A DNA stretch of 64,000 bases from Nitrospira sp. GTDB taxonomy: Bacteria; Nitrospirota; Nitrospiria; Nitrospirales; Nitrospiraceae. The stretch is taken from the NCBI GenBank assembly GCA_030123605.1, contig CP126123.1, forward strand, positions 4,245,237 through 4,309,236, in the 5' to 3' direction. Below, one piece after another: positions 16,967-26,362 of this stretch. The notes beneath the pieces were generated by a model. That model was given only the letters and a program-made list of their open reading frames with translations, was not told where the DNA came from and did no database searches. The position numbers were made by a program, and so were the translations under genes. Position 1 is the stretch's first letter. Every line of letters begins with the position of its first letter.

Positions 16967-17160
16967 CCCTCTCCTGCGCACCCGCAAGGAACATGGAGGC
17001 GAACCGGTCGAGGTCCGCAAAGACCGTGAACGCAGTTTGTTATTATGCCTAAGCAGGAGTCTTGATGATAGAGAGGATAGGTCCTAGTGAGATGCCTAGT
17101 TGTTTCTCTCGGAGCAAGGGGTGGAATGTGCGGAGAACAATCCGCCCGTACCGCAGGTGG

Positions 17161-18582
17161 TCAGAAATTCGTTTCCATGCTCGACGGCGTCTTGTTCAGC
17201 ACCGTCGCGGCGGCGCGGGACAGGGCGGCATCCTGCTCGTGGTCGAGCGCGTAGAGACGGAATTGCACCAGACGGGTCGGGAGGAGGTCCAGAAATTCTT
17301 CGAGCGGCTCGATGGAGACGCCCTTGGTGCCGGGATCGTAGACATAGAGCGGAATCCCGCGGGTGTCTTTGGGGTCCGGGCGCGGATCGAGCGGCGCCAT
17401 GTCCACGCGGAACGGCAGGGTCTGTAAGTTCGTGGGCAGTGCCTTTCGGATTTGTTGCTGGAATTGTTCGTGGCCGGGAAAATCCATTCCCCGCTCGACG
17501 CCCTTTTCCTTGAGTACCGTGCTGTAGGCCATTTTCCACTTCACGTCTCTTCCGAGGATGTGCGCCCACTCCTGATGCAGGCGTCGCAGGTTGCTTCGAC
17601 CTGCTTTCTTCCATCCCCGCACGTCTTCCAGCAGCGACCAGTCCGTCAAGGTCAGGTACTTATCCATGTGCCGGGCCGGATTGTCGGGGAACAGCAGTTT
17701 CATGGTGTCGCCGAAGATGTCCCGCAGGTGGATGTCGATGGCCCTGGTCGTCCGGTGATAGTAGACGTTTGAGTAGAGGTACATTCTCGTGTTCAGAAAC
17801 ATCTGCAGGGCCGGGAGCCCTGTCTTGTGGATCGTGAAGCCCTTGTCGGTGACGATGGTGTAGTGAATCAACCGGGTCAGGTCGACCGGTCCGACCGCGA
17901 CCCCGCACATGTAGGCATCGCGCAGCACGTAGTCCAGGTTGTCGGCGGTGTAGCTGCCTGAGATCACCGGCTGGAGGATGTTGAGCCAGCGGGGAAGACG
18001 GGAGTTGTCCTTGCCTTTTTCCTTCAAGATGACGTGGGCGATCAGGTCCGGATTCAATTCTTCGCCCCGGTCGAACGGGCCGGACGGCCCGCGCCGGACC
18101 TTTCTGATCAGCGGGCCCAGGTGTTCTCGGATGATGATCTGACCGAGCCTTTCATGGGAAAGCCCGAAGCCATGCAGATAGTTGTCGTCGAAGAAATGGC
18201 AGAAGGGGCCGTGGCCGATGTCGTGTACCAGGGCCGTGACCCGCAGGAACTCCTCGACGAAGGCCGCCGAAGGGACATCCGGGGCGATCGTCTTCAAAAA
18301 GGGATAGAGGTGGCGCGCAAACCGGCCCGCCACGTGCATGGTACCGAGTGAGTGCACGAAGCGCGTGTGCTCCGCCGACGGATAGACCCAGCGGGCGCTC
18401 TGGAGCTGATAGATGTACCGCAGCCGTTGGACCCAGGGGGAGTCGATCAGGTCTTTTTCGGTGCGTTCCGAGGGATCAGGAGTCGCATAGGGGACGGTGA
18501 ACGACACGTACTCATGAATGGGATCGGCGATGAGGGCCGACCCGTCATAGGGTGCGGGAGGATTGACGGGCGGTAGCTTCAT
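17161..18582 (-). CDS. HD-domain phosphohydrolase of the SAMHD1/dGTPase-like family
   Basis: 473 residues. HD-superfamily metal ligands are visible in HTRFVHSLG and in LVHDIGHGPFCH. The order DPIHEY, RLRYIYQL, HTRFVHSLG, HDIGHGPF and DNLDYVLRDAY is that of the SAMHD1/YdhJ-like branch, whose characterised members hydrolyse dNTPs or act on other phosphate esters. The substrate here is not known. ATG 18582 is chosen because the family N-terminus (MKLPPVNPPAPYDG then DPIHEYVSFT) begins there; upstream sequence in frame is unlike protein of this family. It follows the DUF2062 gene by 23 bp, so lon-thiL-DUF2062-HD are probably co-transcribed. A C-terminal domain of about 150 residues follows the HD core. 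Confidence 0.82.
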   Translation of the reverse strand: MKLPPVNPPAPYDGSALIADPIHEYVSFTVPYATPDPSERTEKDLIDSPWVQRLRYIYQLQSARWVYPSAEHTRFVHSLGTMHVAGRFARHLYPFLKTIAPDVPSAAFVEEFLRVTALVHDIGHGPFCHFFDDNYLHGFGLSHERLGQIIIREHLGPLIRKVRRGPSGPFDRGEELNPDLIAHVILKEKGKDNSRLPRWLNILQPVISGSYTADNLDYVLRDAYMCGVAVGPVDLTRLIHYTIVTDKGFTIHKTGLPALQMFLNTRMYLYSNVYYHRTTRAIDIHLRDIFGDTMKLLFPDNPARHMDKYLTLTDWSLLEDVRGWKKAGRSNLRRLHQEWAHILGRDVKWKMAYSTVLKEKGVERGMDFPGHEQFQQQIRKALPTNLQTLPFRVDMAPLDPRPDPKDTRGIPLYVYDPGTKGVSIEPLEEFLDLLPTRLVQFRLYALDHEQDAALSRAAATVLNKTPSSMETNF

Positions 18583-18605
18583 AGGGTGATCACGGACGAG
18601 CGATC

Positions 18606-19085
18606 TTAGCGCAGGCCCGGTGAAGGGGGCAATGGATCCTGTCCTTCGATCGGTCTGCGATGACGGTATTTCGAGATCACGGCATAGGCGATGGGATAGG
18701 ACAGCAGACCTCCCGCGACGCTCAGGACCATTCCGCCGAGGAAGAAGGGCCAGGCATGGGGCATCACCTGGTGGTAGACCCCCATGAAGGTCAGGTCGCT
18801 CCAATCGAAGGACGGAACGTCGCGCATTCCCAGCAACCTCGCCCCGGTCCAGTAGGTCGCCCCAAGAATGGGGATGAGGGTCCAGGGATTGTTGAGGAAG
18901 GCGCCGGCGAGCAGCGCGATGAGATTCAATCCGAAGGCCCAGGCACAGAAACCCACCATCAACATGTGCAACCCGTAGGTGGGGGAAAAACCGATGAAGA
19001 CCCCCAGGGCAAACGCCAGCGCCGTACGACGGGGCGGTTCATGAAGGTGGAGAATCTGGCGAAACAGCGACCGAACGTCCGTCAT
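18606..19085 (-). CDS. DUF2062 domain membrane protein
   Basis: 159 residues. The N-terminal region PRRTALAFALGVFIGFSPTYGLHMLMVG and the following LLAGAFLNNPWTLIPILGATYW are the signature of DUF2062, a small inner-membrane family of unknown function. Three hydrophobic segments are visible, the last near residues 115-138 (FFLGGMVLSVAGGLLSYPIAY). The C-terminus is short and Arg/Pro-rich. ATG 19085 gives the usual family length; longer in-frame extensions run antisense-like over thiL and are discarded. It lies 28 bp after thiL and 23 bp before the HD gene on the same strand. DUF2062 proteins are often found beside glycosyltransferase or lipid genes, but nothing here fixes a role. Confidence 0.85.
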   Translation of the reverse strand: MTDVRSLFRQILHLHEPPRRTALAFALGVFIGFSPTYGLHMLMVGFCAWAFGLNLIALLAGAFLNNPWTLIPILGATYWTGARLLGMRDVPSFDWSDLTFMGVYHQVMPHAWPFFLGGMVLSVAGGLLSYPIAYAVISKYRHRRPIEGQDPLPPSPGLR

Positions 19086-19113
19086 GGCCTTGTTCAATTT
19101 GTTCGAGTTGTTG

Positions 19114-20163
19114 TCAGGACGGCCTGAGAAAATGTTCGTAACTGGTGACCGGTAGGGCTCTGGTCCGATCCCCATCCGTCCGCAGGCGCAGGCCGGACCG
19201 TTTGGAAGTGATCGAGCCGATGCAGGTGAAGCGAAAATCGGTGTCGGCCGCCAGCCGCTCGAACCGGTGCTGCTGGTGGAGGGGAACCGTGAACAGCAAT
19301 TCGTAGTCCTCGCCGCCTTGCAAGGCGATCTGTCGTGCGTCGAGACGGTGTAGCGCAGCATAGGCTCGGCAAGCCGGAGAGAGCGGAAGCGAGGCCGCGA
19401 TGATTTCCGCTCCGACGCGGCTCTCGTCGCAGAGATGGCGGAGATCGCCACTCAGTCCGTCGGAGAGATCGATCGCCGCACCGGCCAGTCCATGCTTGGC
19501 GAGCCATAACCCTTCCTGTATGCGGGCCGATGGGCGGTGGTGTCGAGCCAGCAGGAACCGGGCGTGCGCCGGACGCAGGCCCGAACGGCCGGTGCGGCGG
19601 CTTGTCGTCAAGAGGCTCAGGCCTGCATGGGCATCGCCGAGTGTCCCGGTGACATAGAGTCGGTCGCCGATTGTGGCACCGCTTCGCAACAGAACCAGAC
19701 CGGGCTTCACGGTTCCGGTGAGCGTGATGCTGAGGAACAGGTCCCGTCGGGAGGCAGACGTGTCTCCGCCGACCAGCCGGACACGATAGGGACGAGCCGC
19801 CTGCAGCATGCCGCGGTAGAGCCGCTGAATCTGTTGCGTCGAACAGGTCGGGGGGATTGCCAGCGAGACCAACATGAAGCGCGGAGTGCCGCCCATAGCG
19901 GCGATGTCGCTCAGGTTGGCGACGGCGGCCCGATAACCGATATCTTCGAAGGAGGACGTGATTGGATCGAAGTGCACCCCTTCGGCCAGTAGGTCCGTGG
20001 TGAGGAGCGTCCACTCCGAGGACGAGGTCTTGATGACTGCGGCATCGTCGCCGATCCCGCGGAACACCTGCCGGTCCGGCCCGGCCGCCTGCGCCTGCAG
20101 CAGCCGGATCAGCGTGAATTCTCCGCTGACGGCGCCGGCCCGGCGGGATCGGCCCGGCGGCAT
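19114..20163 (-). CDS. thiL: Thiamine-monophosphate kinase
   Basis: Phosphorylates thiamine monophosphate to the active cofactor thiamine diphosphate, completing the pathway served by thiS, thiG and thiE at 2.2-4.0 kb. The 349-residue protein of the AIRS/PurM-like fold has EFTLIRLL, FRGIGDDAAVI, TTDLLAEGVHF, VANLSDIAAMGG, VGGDTSAS, AIDLSDGLSGDL and LQGGEDYELLF, all in family order. ATG 20163 lies 2 bp beyond the lon stop. The N-terminal MPPGRSRRAGAVSG stretch is not conserved, so a slightly later start is possible. Clustering directly after lon rather than with nusB or ribH is unusual but not informative. Confidence 0.95.
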   Translation of the reverse strand: MPPGRSRRAGAVSGEFTLIRLLQAQAAGPDRQVFRGIGDDAAVIKTSSSEWTLLTTDLLAEGVHFDPITSSFEDIGYRAAVANLSDIAAMGGTPRFMLVSLAIPPTCSTQQIQRLYRGMLQAARPYRVRLVGGDTSASRRDLFLSITLTGTVKPGLVLLRSGATIGDRLYVTGTLGDAHAGLSLLTTSRRTGRSGLRPAHARFLLARHHRPSARIQEGLWLAKHGLAGAAIDLSDGLSGDLRHLCDESRVGAEIIAASLPLSPACRAYAALHRLDARQIALQGGEDYELLFTVPLHQQHRFERLAADTDFRFTCIGSITSKRSGLRLRTDGDRTRALPVTSYEHFLRPS

Positions 20164-20164
20164 A

Positions 20165-22645
20165 TTAAAGAGAGGCCGCCGGAAGGTGGACGCTTCGCCG
20201 CGACGAGCCGGCCGCCCGCTTCGACGTGCTCGTCCGCGCCGCATGCTTCGAGGGCTTCTTGGGGGCCGTGCCGGGTTTGCGCGATGCGATGGGTTTCAAG
20301 GCTGCCTTGATGACGTCGTCCACCGTTTCGACGAAGAGCAACTCGATGTCTTTGAGCAGGTGCTTGGGGATTTCCTCCAGGTCCTTCTTGTTGCGTTTCG
20401 GGAGGATGACGGTCGAGAGTTTGGCCCGTTTGGCGGCCAGAATCTTTTCCTTCAGGCCTCCGATGGGCAGGACTCGTCCCCGCAACGTGATTTCTCCCGT
20501 CATCGCCAGATCGCTGCGCACCGGTATCTGCGCCAGCGCGGAGGCGATCGACGTTGCCATCGTGATGCCGGCGGAGGGGCCGTCTTTGGGGATGGCGCCC
20601 GCCGGCACGTGAATGTGAATGTCGTGCTTTGCGAAGATATCGGGACTGATCCCCAAGGTTTTCTCACGCGACCGGACATAACTCAACGCCGCCTGGGCCG
20701 ATTCCTTCATGACGTCGCCGAGGTGGCCGGTCAACGTGAGCTGCCCCTTGCCCTTCATCACGGTCGCTTCGATGTACAGAACATCGCCGCCGCTTTCCGT
20801 CCAGGCCAAGCCGGTCGCCACGCCCACTTCATCCTTTTCGAGTTCCGCCTCCGGGACGAATTTCGGCACGCCCAAAAACTTGTGCAGGTTCTGTTGATCG
20901 ACGGTGTGGCACTGCGTCTTGCCTTCCGCTACCTTCTTGGCCACCTTCCGCATGAGGTTGGCGACCTCGCGTTCGAGATTGCGAACCCCGGCTTCGCGCG
21001 TGTAATGCGAGATGACGTGGCGGATCGTCGCCTCTCCGAGACGGATGTGTCGTTCGGTGATGCCGTGTTCGGTCATCTGGCGTGGAATCAGGTATTTCTG
21101 CGCGATGCCGAGTTTTTCTTCTTCCGTGTAGCCAGGGATGTCGATGACTTCCATGCGGTCCCGCAGGGCCGGCAGAATCGGGTCCATCAAGTTCGCGGTC
21201 GTGACGAACATGACTTCCGTCAAATCGAAGGGCACACCGAGGTAATGGTCGGTGAAGGTGTTGTTCTGTTCCGGATCCAACACTTCCAAGAGGGCCGCCG
21301 AGGGATCACCGCGAAAATCCATACCGACCTTGTCGACTTCGTCCAGCATGAAGACGGGATTGCTCGTGCCGGCCTGCTTCATGCCTTGGATGATCCGTCC
21401 CGGCAGCGCGCCCACGTAGGTCCGGCGATGGCCGCGGATTTCGGCTTCGTCCCGCACCCCGCCCAGGCTGATGCGGACGAACTCGCGCCCCAGTGCACGC
21501 GCGATGGATTTGCCCAGCGAGGTCTTGCCGACACCGGGCGGTCCCACGAAACAGAGGATGGGGCCCTTCATTTTTTCCTTCAGCTTGCGCACGGCCAGGT
21601 ACTCGATGATGCGCTCCTTCACCTTTTCCAGGTCGTAGTGGTCCTCGTTGAGGACCTTCATCGCGGCTTTCAGGTCGAGGTTGTCCTTCGATTTTTTATT
21701 CCACGGCAGTTCGACCATCCACTCCAGGTAGGTCCGGACCGTGGCGGATTCCGCCGTGTCCGGGTGCATTTTCTCCAGGCGCTTGAGCTGCTTTTCGGTT
21801 TCCTTCAGGACCTTCTCGGGCATCTTGGCGTCTTTGATCCGTTTACGGAATTCCGCCACTTCTTCCGCCCGCTCGTCCAACTCGCCGAGTTCTTTCTGAA
21901 TCGCCTTCAATTGCTCGCGCAGGAAGTACTCGCGTTGAGTCTTGTCCATCTCTCCCTTGGCCTGCGCCTGAATCTTCTGTTGCATGGAGAGGACATCGAT
22001 TTCTTTCGCGAGGATCTCGCTGACTTGCCGCAACCGCTGGATCGGGTCCACGATCTCCAGGACGGCTTGCGTGATGTCCACCTTCAATCCTAGATTGGAG
22101 GCGACCATGTCGGCCAGTCGTCCCGGATCTTCCAAGTTCTCGATCACGACCATCACGTCCGGGATCAGCACCTTGCCGAGGCTGACGATCTTTTCAATCT
22201 GCTCTTTGACGGTGCGCATGACCGCTTCCGTCTCCAAAGTGGAGCCGGGCTGCTTCGTCTCGACCAATTTCTTGATACGGACCGAATAGTAGGGATCGTT
22301 CTGGATGTATTCTTCGATCCGTCCCTTGGCGAGCCCCTGCACCAGAATTTTGATGCGCTCGTCGGGCAGCTTGAGCATGCGCATGATGATGCCCACGGTC
22401 CCGACCGGATGGATGTCGTTCGGCTGCGGATTTTCGACGTCCAGGGATTTCTGTGTCGCGAGAAACAACATCCGGTTGCCCGCGAGCGCCGCTTCGATCG
22501 CCTTGATCGACATCTCGCGGCCGACGAACAACGGCAGCACCATATAGGGGAAGACCACGATGTCCCGGACGGGCAGCAGAGGCAACTGGTCCGGCGGTTC
22601 GAGGTTCTGATTGCTTGAAAAGTCTTGTTCTAATGCTTCAGCCAT
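20165..22645 (-). CDS. lon: ATP-dependent protease La (Lon)
   Basis: The main soluble AAA+ protease for misfolded and regulatory proteins; 826 residues, a normal LonA length. An N-terminal substrate-binding domain ([23 protein letters not shown]) is followed by a coiled-coil region and the AAA domain, with Walker A GPPGVGKT (Lys374) and [11 protein letters not shown]. The protease domain has the catalytic Ser691 in DGPSAG and Lys734 in GGLKEKIL, 43 residues apart as in E. coli. A basic Lys/Arg/Ser/Pro-rich tail of about 40 residues extends past the usual end. Its presence shows that the proteasome here is additional to, not a replacement for, standard bacterial proteolysis. The stop is 2 bp from the thiL start. 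Confidence 0.97.
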   Translation of the reverse strand: MAEALEQDFSSNQNLEPPDQLPLLPVRDIVVFPYMVLPLFVGREMSIKAIEAALAGNRMLFLATQKSLDVENPQPNDIHPVGTVGIIMRMLKLPDERIKILVQGLAKGRIEEYIQNDPYYSVRIKKLVETKQPGSTLETEAVMRTVKEQIEKIVSLGKVLIPDVMVVIENLEDPGRLADMVASNLGLKVDITQAVLEIVDPIQRLRQVSEILAKEIDVLSMQQKIQAQAKGEMDKTQREYFLREQLKAIQKELGELDERAEEVAEFRKRIKDAKMPEKVLKETEKQLKRLEKMHPDTAESATVRTYLEWMVELPWNKKSKDNLDLKAAMKVLNEDHYDLEKVKERIIEYLAVRKLKEKMKGPILCFVGPPGVGKTSLGKSIARALGREFVRISLGGVRDEAEIRGHRRTYVGALPGRIIQGMKQAGTSNPVFMLDEVDKVGMDFRGDPSAALLEVLDPEQNNTFTDHYLGVPFDLTEVMFVTTANLMDPILPALRDRMEVIDIPGYTEEEKLGIAQKYLIPRQMTEHGITERHIRLGEATIRHVISHYTREAGVRNLEREVANLMRKVAKKVAEGKTQCHTVDQQNLHKFLGVPKFVPEAELEKDEVGVATGLAWTESGGDVLYIEATVMKGKGQLTLTGHLGDVMKESAQAALSYVRSREKTLGISPDIFAKHDIHIHVPAGAIPKDGPSAGITMATSIASALAQIPVRSDLAMTGEITLRGRVLPIGGLKEKILAAKRAKLSTVILPKRNKKDLEEIPKHLLKDIELLFVETVDDVIKAALKPIASRKPGTAPKKPSKHAARTSTSKRAAGSSRRSVHLPAASL

Positions 22646-22732
22646 GAGGCTCCAGTCTGCTGGGTGTGCGATCTCGGTGACGGTGTCGTGCTGTGCACGG
22701 TTTTGGGTGACGGTGGTCCGTCATGCCCAAGG

Positions 22733-23674
22733 CTAGTCGGTGGCGCGTCTTCGACCTTGGCCGGAGCGGCCGTTGCCGCGACGACGAGTGTCGACGGTTG
22801 TCGGGCGGAGTCGTTGCTGCAGGAACTCGGCGAACGAAGGTCCCAGGGACGGGTTTTTCAGCGCCAACTCCACGGTGGCGATGAGAAATCCGAGCTTGTC
22901 GCCGGCATCATGCCGTTGCCCCTGGATTTCATGCGCGAACATCGGGGTGTGCCGGACGAGCTGCCGCAGGGCATCGGTCAGCTGAATCTCGCCGTTCTTG
23001 CCGGGGGGCGTCTTACGGAGGATCGGGAAAATTTCCGGCGGCAGGACATAACGCCCGATGACCGCCAGGTTCGACGGCGCATCGGCGGGAGCCGGCTTTT
23101 CGACCAGGTCCTCGACTCGGTGTAATCCGTTCCCCGCGCGGCGGGCAGAGATGATGCCGTACCGACTGACCTCGTGATGGGGAACTTCCTGTACGCCCAG
23201 GACGGCACCCTTACGCTGCTTGTAGATATGAACGAGTTGCGCGAGGCCGGGCACCGCTGCGTCGATGATTTCGTCGCCCAGGATCACCGCGAACGGTTCG
23301 TCGCCGATCAGATGTTGGGCGCAGAGGACGGCATGACCCAATCCGAGCGCCTCGGATTGGCGGACGTAACAGAAATTCGCCAGATTCGAAATGTGCCGGA
23401 TCTGATTCAGCACCTGCCCCTTGCCGCTGCCCTTGAGATTTTCTTCCAGTTCCAGCGAACGGTCGAAGTGGTCTTCGATCGCCCGCTTGCCCCGGCCGGT
23501 GATGACGATGATGTCTTCGATGCCGGACGCGACGGCTTCCTCCACGACATACTGAATCAGCGGTTTGTCGACCAGCGGCAGCATCTCTTTCGGGGATGCT
23601 TTGGTGGCGGGAAGGAAGCGCGTGCCCAGTCCTGCTGCGGGAATGATCGCCTTACGTACATCCATGCGCGTCAT
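22733..23674 (-). CDS. galU: UTP-glucose-1-phosphate uridylyltransferase
   Basis: Makes UDP-glucose for surface glycans; 313 residues. The N-terminus KAIIPAAGLGTRFLPATKASPKEMLPLVDKP is the canonical nucleotide-binding loop of GalU. FAVILGDEI, SRYGII, VEDLVEKP and AVIGRYVLPPEIF follow in order. The C-terminal 20 residues are Arg-rich and not conserved. Two starts are possible, ATG 23674 and ATG 23665. A near-consensus promoter ends at 23682, so transcription would begin at or within a base or two of ATG 23674. The mRNA would then be leaderless, or have a 9-nt leader for the second ATG. An open frame continuing upstream to 25846 is antisense to bamA and is not real. lon follows after 87 bp on the same strand. 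Confidence 0.95.
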   Translation of the reverse strand: MTRMDVRKAIIPAAGLGTRFLPATKASPKEMLPLVDKPLIQYVVEEAVASGIEDIIVITGRGKRAIEDHFDRSLELEENLKGSGKGQVLNQIRHISNLANFCYVRQSEALGLGHAVLCAQHLIGDEPFAVILGDEIIDAAVPGLAQLVHIYKQRKGAVLGVQEVPHHEVSRYGIISARRAGNGLHRVEDLVEKPAPADAPSNLAVIGRYVLPPEIFPILRKTPPGKNGEIQLTDALRQLVRHTPMFAHEIQGQRHDAGDKLGFLIATVELALKNPSLGPSFAEFLQQRLRPTTVDTRRRGNGRSGQGRRRATD

Positions 23675-23681
23675 AGGGGCG

Positions 23682-23710
23682 ATAGTATGTGATGGGGTAA
23701 GTGAAGTCAA
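23682..23710 (-). promoter_or_regulatory. Sigma70-type promoter for galU
   Basis: On the minus strand, TTGACT (plus positions 23705-23710) and TACTAT (23682-23687) are separated by 17 bp; each is one or two mismatches from consensus. The expected transcription start, six to eight bases past the -10, falls at 23674-23676, on the first galU ATG. Confidence 0.6.
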
Positions 23711-23765
23711 GATTTCGTCCGGTCTTTTCGATCGTCGTCGCGGGGCCGCCGCGCCGGGAAACTCC

Positions 23766-23794
23766 TTTACATTGAAAAATGTGGTCAATATAAT
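23766..23794 (+). promoter_or_regulatory. Sigma70-type promoter for the bamA envelope operon
   Basis: TTTACA (23766-23771) and a perfect TATAAT (23789-23794) are separated by 17 bp in an AT-rich patch that stands out from the GC-rich surroundings. Transcription would begin near 23801, about 200 nt before bamA. This is the only strong promoter seen before the long run of overlapping envelope genes. Confidence 0.68.
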
Positions 23795-23998
23795 CCGAGA
23801 GTTTGTGAATTCACTCGGGTCCGCGGTGGTGCTGCAACGAGAGCGGCGCTTCGGTGATTTCAAAGACGACAATCGATGGGTCTCTGCGCGTGGCCGGACG
23901 GCTCGATGCAACGGGCGAGACACGGAACGTGACGGTGTCCGATCTCGAGGTCCTGTGCAACCAGTGCTTGCATTCCCAGGTGGTACAGAAGGATTGCG

Positions 23999-26320
23999 GT
24001 GATCAAGGCGGGAGGCAGGCGGTGGGTGCCGAGTTTCATTCTTGCGCTCGTCGTGCTCTATTCGATCGGTGTGGGAGCGCCGCTGTACGCGCAGGACGGC
24101 GTACCGCTGATCACATCGGTCGCCATCCGCGGCCAGAAACGCATTGAATCGCAGGCGATCGAGGGGCGACTTGCCCTCAAGGCCAACGACCGTTATACCG
24201 CCGACGCACTCCGCGAGCAGGTCAAGATTCTCTACGCGACCGGCTATTTCGAGGATGTGCAGGTGGAGACGGAGTCGGTCGGGGGCGGCGTGGCCGTGGT
24301 GTTCGTCGTGCGGGAGAAGCCCTTCATTACCGAAATCGTCTTCGACGGGAACGAGGAATTGAGCGACGACAAGCTCAAAGAAAAGATCACGATCAAGAGC
24401 CAGACGTTTCTCGACCAGCAGCAGGCGAAGGAAAGCGCGGAGAAAATCCGGCTCGCTTATCAGGAAGACGGATTTTACACCTGTCAGGTGATTCCGGTGA
24501 TTCAGACGGTGGACGAAGACCGGAAGCGGCTGACCTATTTCATCAAGGAAGGTACCAAAGCCAAGGTCCGGCGCATCAACTTCGAGGGCATGCGCTCCGT
24601 GACCAAGGAAGAAATGTTCAAGGTGACGGCGACCCGCGAATGGATTCCCTGGTACGGGCTCTTTACCCAATTGAAGGTGCCGTCGATGCTCTCCGACGCC
24701 GGCGTGCTCAAACGCGAGGAACTCGGCAACGACATCGAGCGCATGCGGGAAGTCTACCTGAACAAGGGGTATCTGAACGTCCAAATCAGTCAGCCGACCG
24801 TGGAACTCAGTGAAGACAAGAAATGGTTCGAAGTCAGTTATGCGATCGTCGAGGGCGAACCGTTCGTGGTGCAGGAAGTCGGGTTTCGCGGGAATACGGT
24901 GTTCGAAGATCATGAATTGCGGGAAGGGTTGAATATCAAGCCGGGGGAGATCTTCCAGCGCGCCAAGATCCGCGGCGAGATCACGCGCATCACGGATATG
25001 TACGGCGCCAAGGGCTATGCGTTCGCCGACGTCGTGCCGAACGTGACGCCCGACAACAATGCGCGCACGGCGACGATCACCTTGAATGTCAAGGAAGGGG
25101 AGATGATGCGGATCCGGGAGATCCACGTCAACGGCAACGACAAGACCCGCGACAACGTGATACGCCGTGAACTGCGATTGGACGAGCAGGACGTGATCGA
25201 CACCCTCGCGTTGAAACGCAGCTTTCAACGGTTGAACAATCTCAATTTTTTCGAGACCGTGGAAATTCTGCCGCAACAGGTCGATGTGGACAAGGTCGAT
25301 CTCAACGTGAAGGTCAAGGAGAAGCCGACCGGCCAGTTCAGCATCGGCGGCGGATTCAGCACCTTGGACAAGTTGGTCGCGATCGCGGACATCACCGAAG
25401 GCAATCTCGGCGGCAACGGCTGGCTGGGGCGAGTCCGTGGGCAATTGGGGCAACAGCGTTCGTTGGGGTTGATCACCTTCCGCAATCCGTACGTGAACGA
25501 TTCCTACAATGCTCTGCAGCTGGACATTTATCGGACGATGACCAACTATATTTCCTATTTCGAGTCGAAGTCCGGTGCGAGCGTGACCTGGAGCCGATGG
25601 CTCTCGGAATACGTGAACAGCAGCGTCAGCCTGTTCGGCGAACAGTTGAACTACAAAGATCCGCAGGATGGCTTGTGTCCGGACCTGATCCCGCTCATCT
25701 GCCGCCAGCTGGGGACGCAATCCTCGACCGGCGTGCGCACGTCGATTTTCCGCGACACGCGCGATTATTATCTGGATCCCCGAACCGGGTGGCGGTTGAG
25801 TGTCGGCGTCGACTACGGCACGCCTGCGCTCGGCGGGACGAATCACTTTTTTAAGTACGTCGTGGATGTGATGAAGTACACACCGCTGGTGTATGACACC
25901 CGTTTTTCGGTCCGCGTTCGGTATGGGGCGACGGAGGGGCTCGGGGACCGACCCATCCCCCTGACCGAGCGGTTTTTCGTCGGAGGCATCAACACCATGC
26001 GCGGGTTTGTCTTCGGGCGGGCGGGACCGGTCACCCCGTCCGGGTCGCTCCTTGGTTCGGCCAAGGAGCTGATTTTCAACAATGATTTCATCTTCACCAT
26101 TTCATCCGAAGCGAAACTGAACGGCGTGTTCTTTTTCGACTATGGTAACGGGTTCGACGACGGCCAGTCCGTGTCGTTCAATCTGCGAAGCGCGGTCGGA
26201 TTCGAAGCCAGGTGGATTTCCCCGTTCGGTCCCTTGCGGGCCGCCTATGGACTCAACCTCGATCCCAGGCCGAACGAACGTCGCGGGGTCTTCGAATTCA
26301 CGATCGGATCGCTGTTCTGA
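23999..26320 (+). CDS. bamA: Outer membrane protein assembly factor BamA
   Basis: The central Omp85 insertase for outer-membrane beta-barrel proteins; 773 residues. A signal peptide (SFILALVVLYSIGVGAPLYAQ) is followed by five POTRA repeats (about 35-425), recognisable by IRGQKRIESQAIEGRL, VFDGNEELSDDKLKEK, INFEGMRSVTKEEM, GFRGNTVFEDHELREG and IHVNGNDKTRDNVIRREL. The C-terminal half is the barrel, with the Omp85 stretch TERFFVGGINTMRGF in the lid-loop position. The last residue is Phe (FTIGSLF), the normal C-terminal signal. GTG 23999 is used, with AGAAGGA nine bases upstream. It is followed by two skp-like genes and lipid A genes, the classic order. Confidence 0.96.
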   Translation: MIKAGGRRWVPSFILALVVLYSIGVGAPLYAQDGVPLITSVAIRGQKRIESQAIEGRLALKANDRYTADALREQVKILYATGYFEDVQVETESVGGGVAVVFVVREKPFITEIVFDGNEELSDDKLKEKITIKSQTFLDQQQAKESAEKIRLAYQEDGFYTCQVIPVIQTVDEDRKRLTYFIKEGTKAKVRRINFEGMRSVTKEEMFKVTATREWIPWYGLFTQLKVPSMLSDAGVLKREELGNDIERMREVYLNKGYLNVQISQPTVELSEDKKWFEVSYAIVEGEPFVVQEVGFRGNTVFEDHELREGLNIKPGEIFQRAKIRGEITRITDMYGAKGYAFADVVPNVTPDNNARTATITLNVKEGEMMRIREIHVNGNDKTRDNVIRRELRLDEQDVIDTLALKRSFQRLNNLNFFETVEILPQQVDVDKVDLNVKVKEKPTGQFSIGGGFSTLDKLVAIADITEGNLGGNGWLGRVRGQLGQQRSLGLITFRNPYVNDSYNALQLDIYRTMTNYISYFESKSGASVTWSRWLSEYVNSSVSLFGEQLNYKDPQDGLCPDLIPLICRQLGTQSSTGVRTSIFRDTRDYYLDPRTGWRLSVGVDYGTPALGGTNHFFKYVVDVMKYTPLVYDTRFSVRVRYGATEGLGDRPIPLTERFFVGGINTMRGFVFGRAGPVTPSGSLLGSAKELIFNNDFIFTISSEAKLNGVFFFDYGNGFDDGQSVSFNLRSAVGFEARWISPFGPLRAAYGLNLDPRPNERRGVFEFTIGSLF

Positions 26321-26362
26321 CGCGAGGGCTGCGGCGTGCTGTGCGGGAAAGGAAACACCGGA

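Larger units (their letters stand above)
23675..23998. promoter_or_regulatory. Divergent intergenic region between galU and bamA
   Basis: These 324 bp hold a minus-strand promoter for galU (23682-23710) and a plus-strand promoter for bamA (23766-23794). A leader of about 200 nt follows before the bamA start at GTG 23999. The leader contains short open frames (one from GTG 23854 running out of frame into bamA) without recognisable ribosome-binding sites or family similarity. No known RNA motif was recognised in the leader. Confidence 0.6.

Noticed and set aside
19958-22093. A 711-codon plus-strand frame opposite lon
   Set aside because: Antisense shadow of a strongly supported Lon gene; no family motifs.
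23854-24147. A 97-codon frame from GTG in the bamA leader
   Set aside because: It runs out of frame into bamA, has no ribosome-binding site and no recognisable family; kept only as a note on the leader.
23675-25846. A minus-strand open frame continuing upstream of galU across bamA (over 1000 codons in total)
   Set aside because: It is antisense to bamA and reflects GC-rich codon bias; the galU fold begins at 23674 and has its own promoter there.
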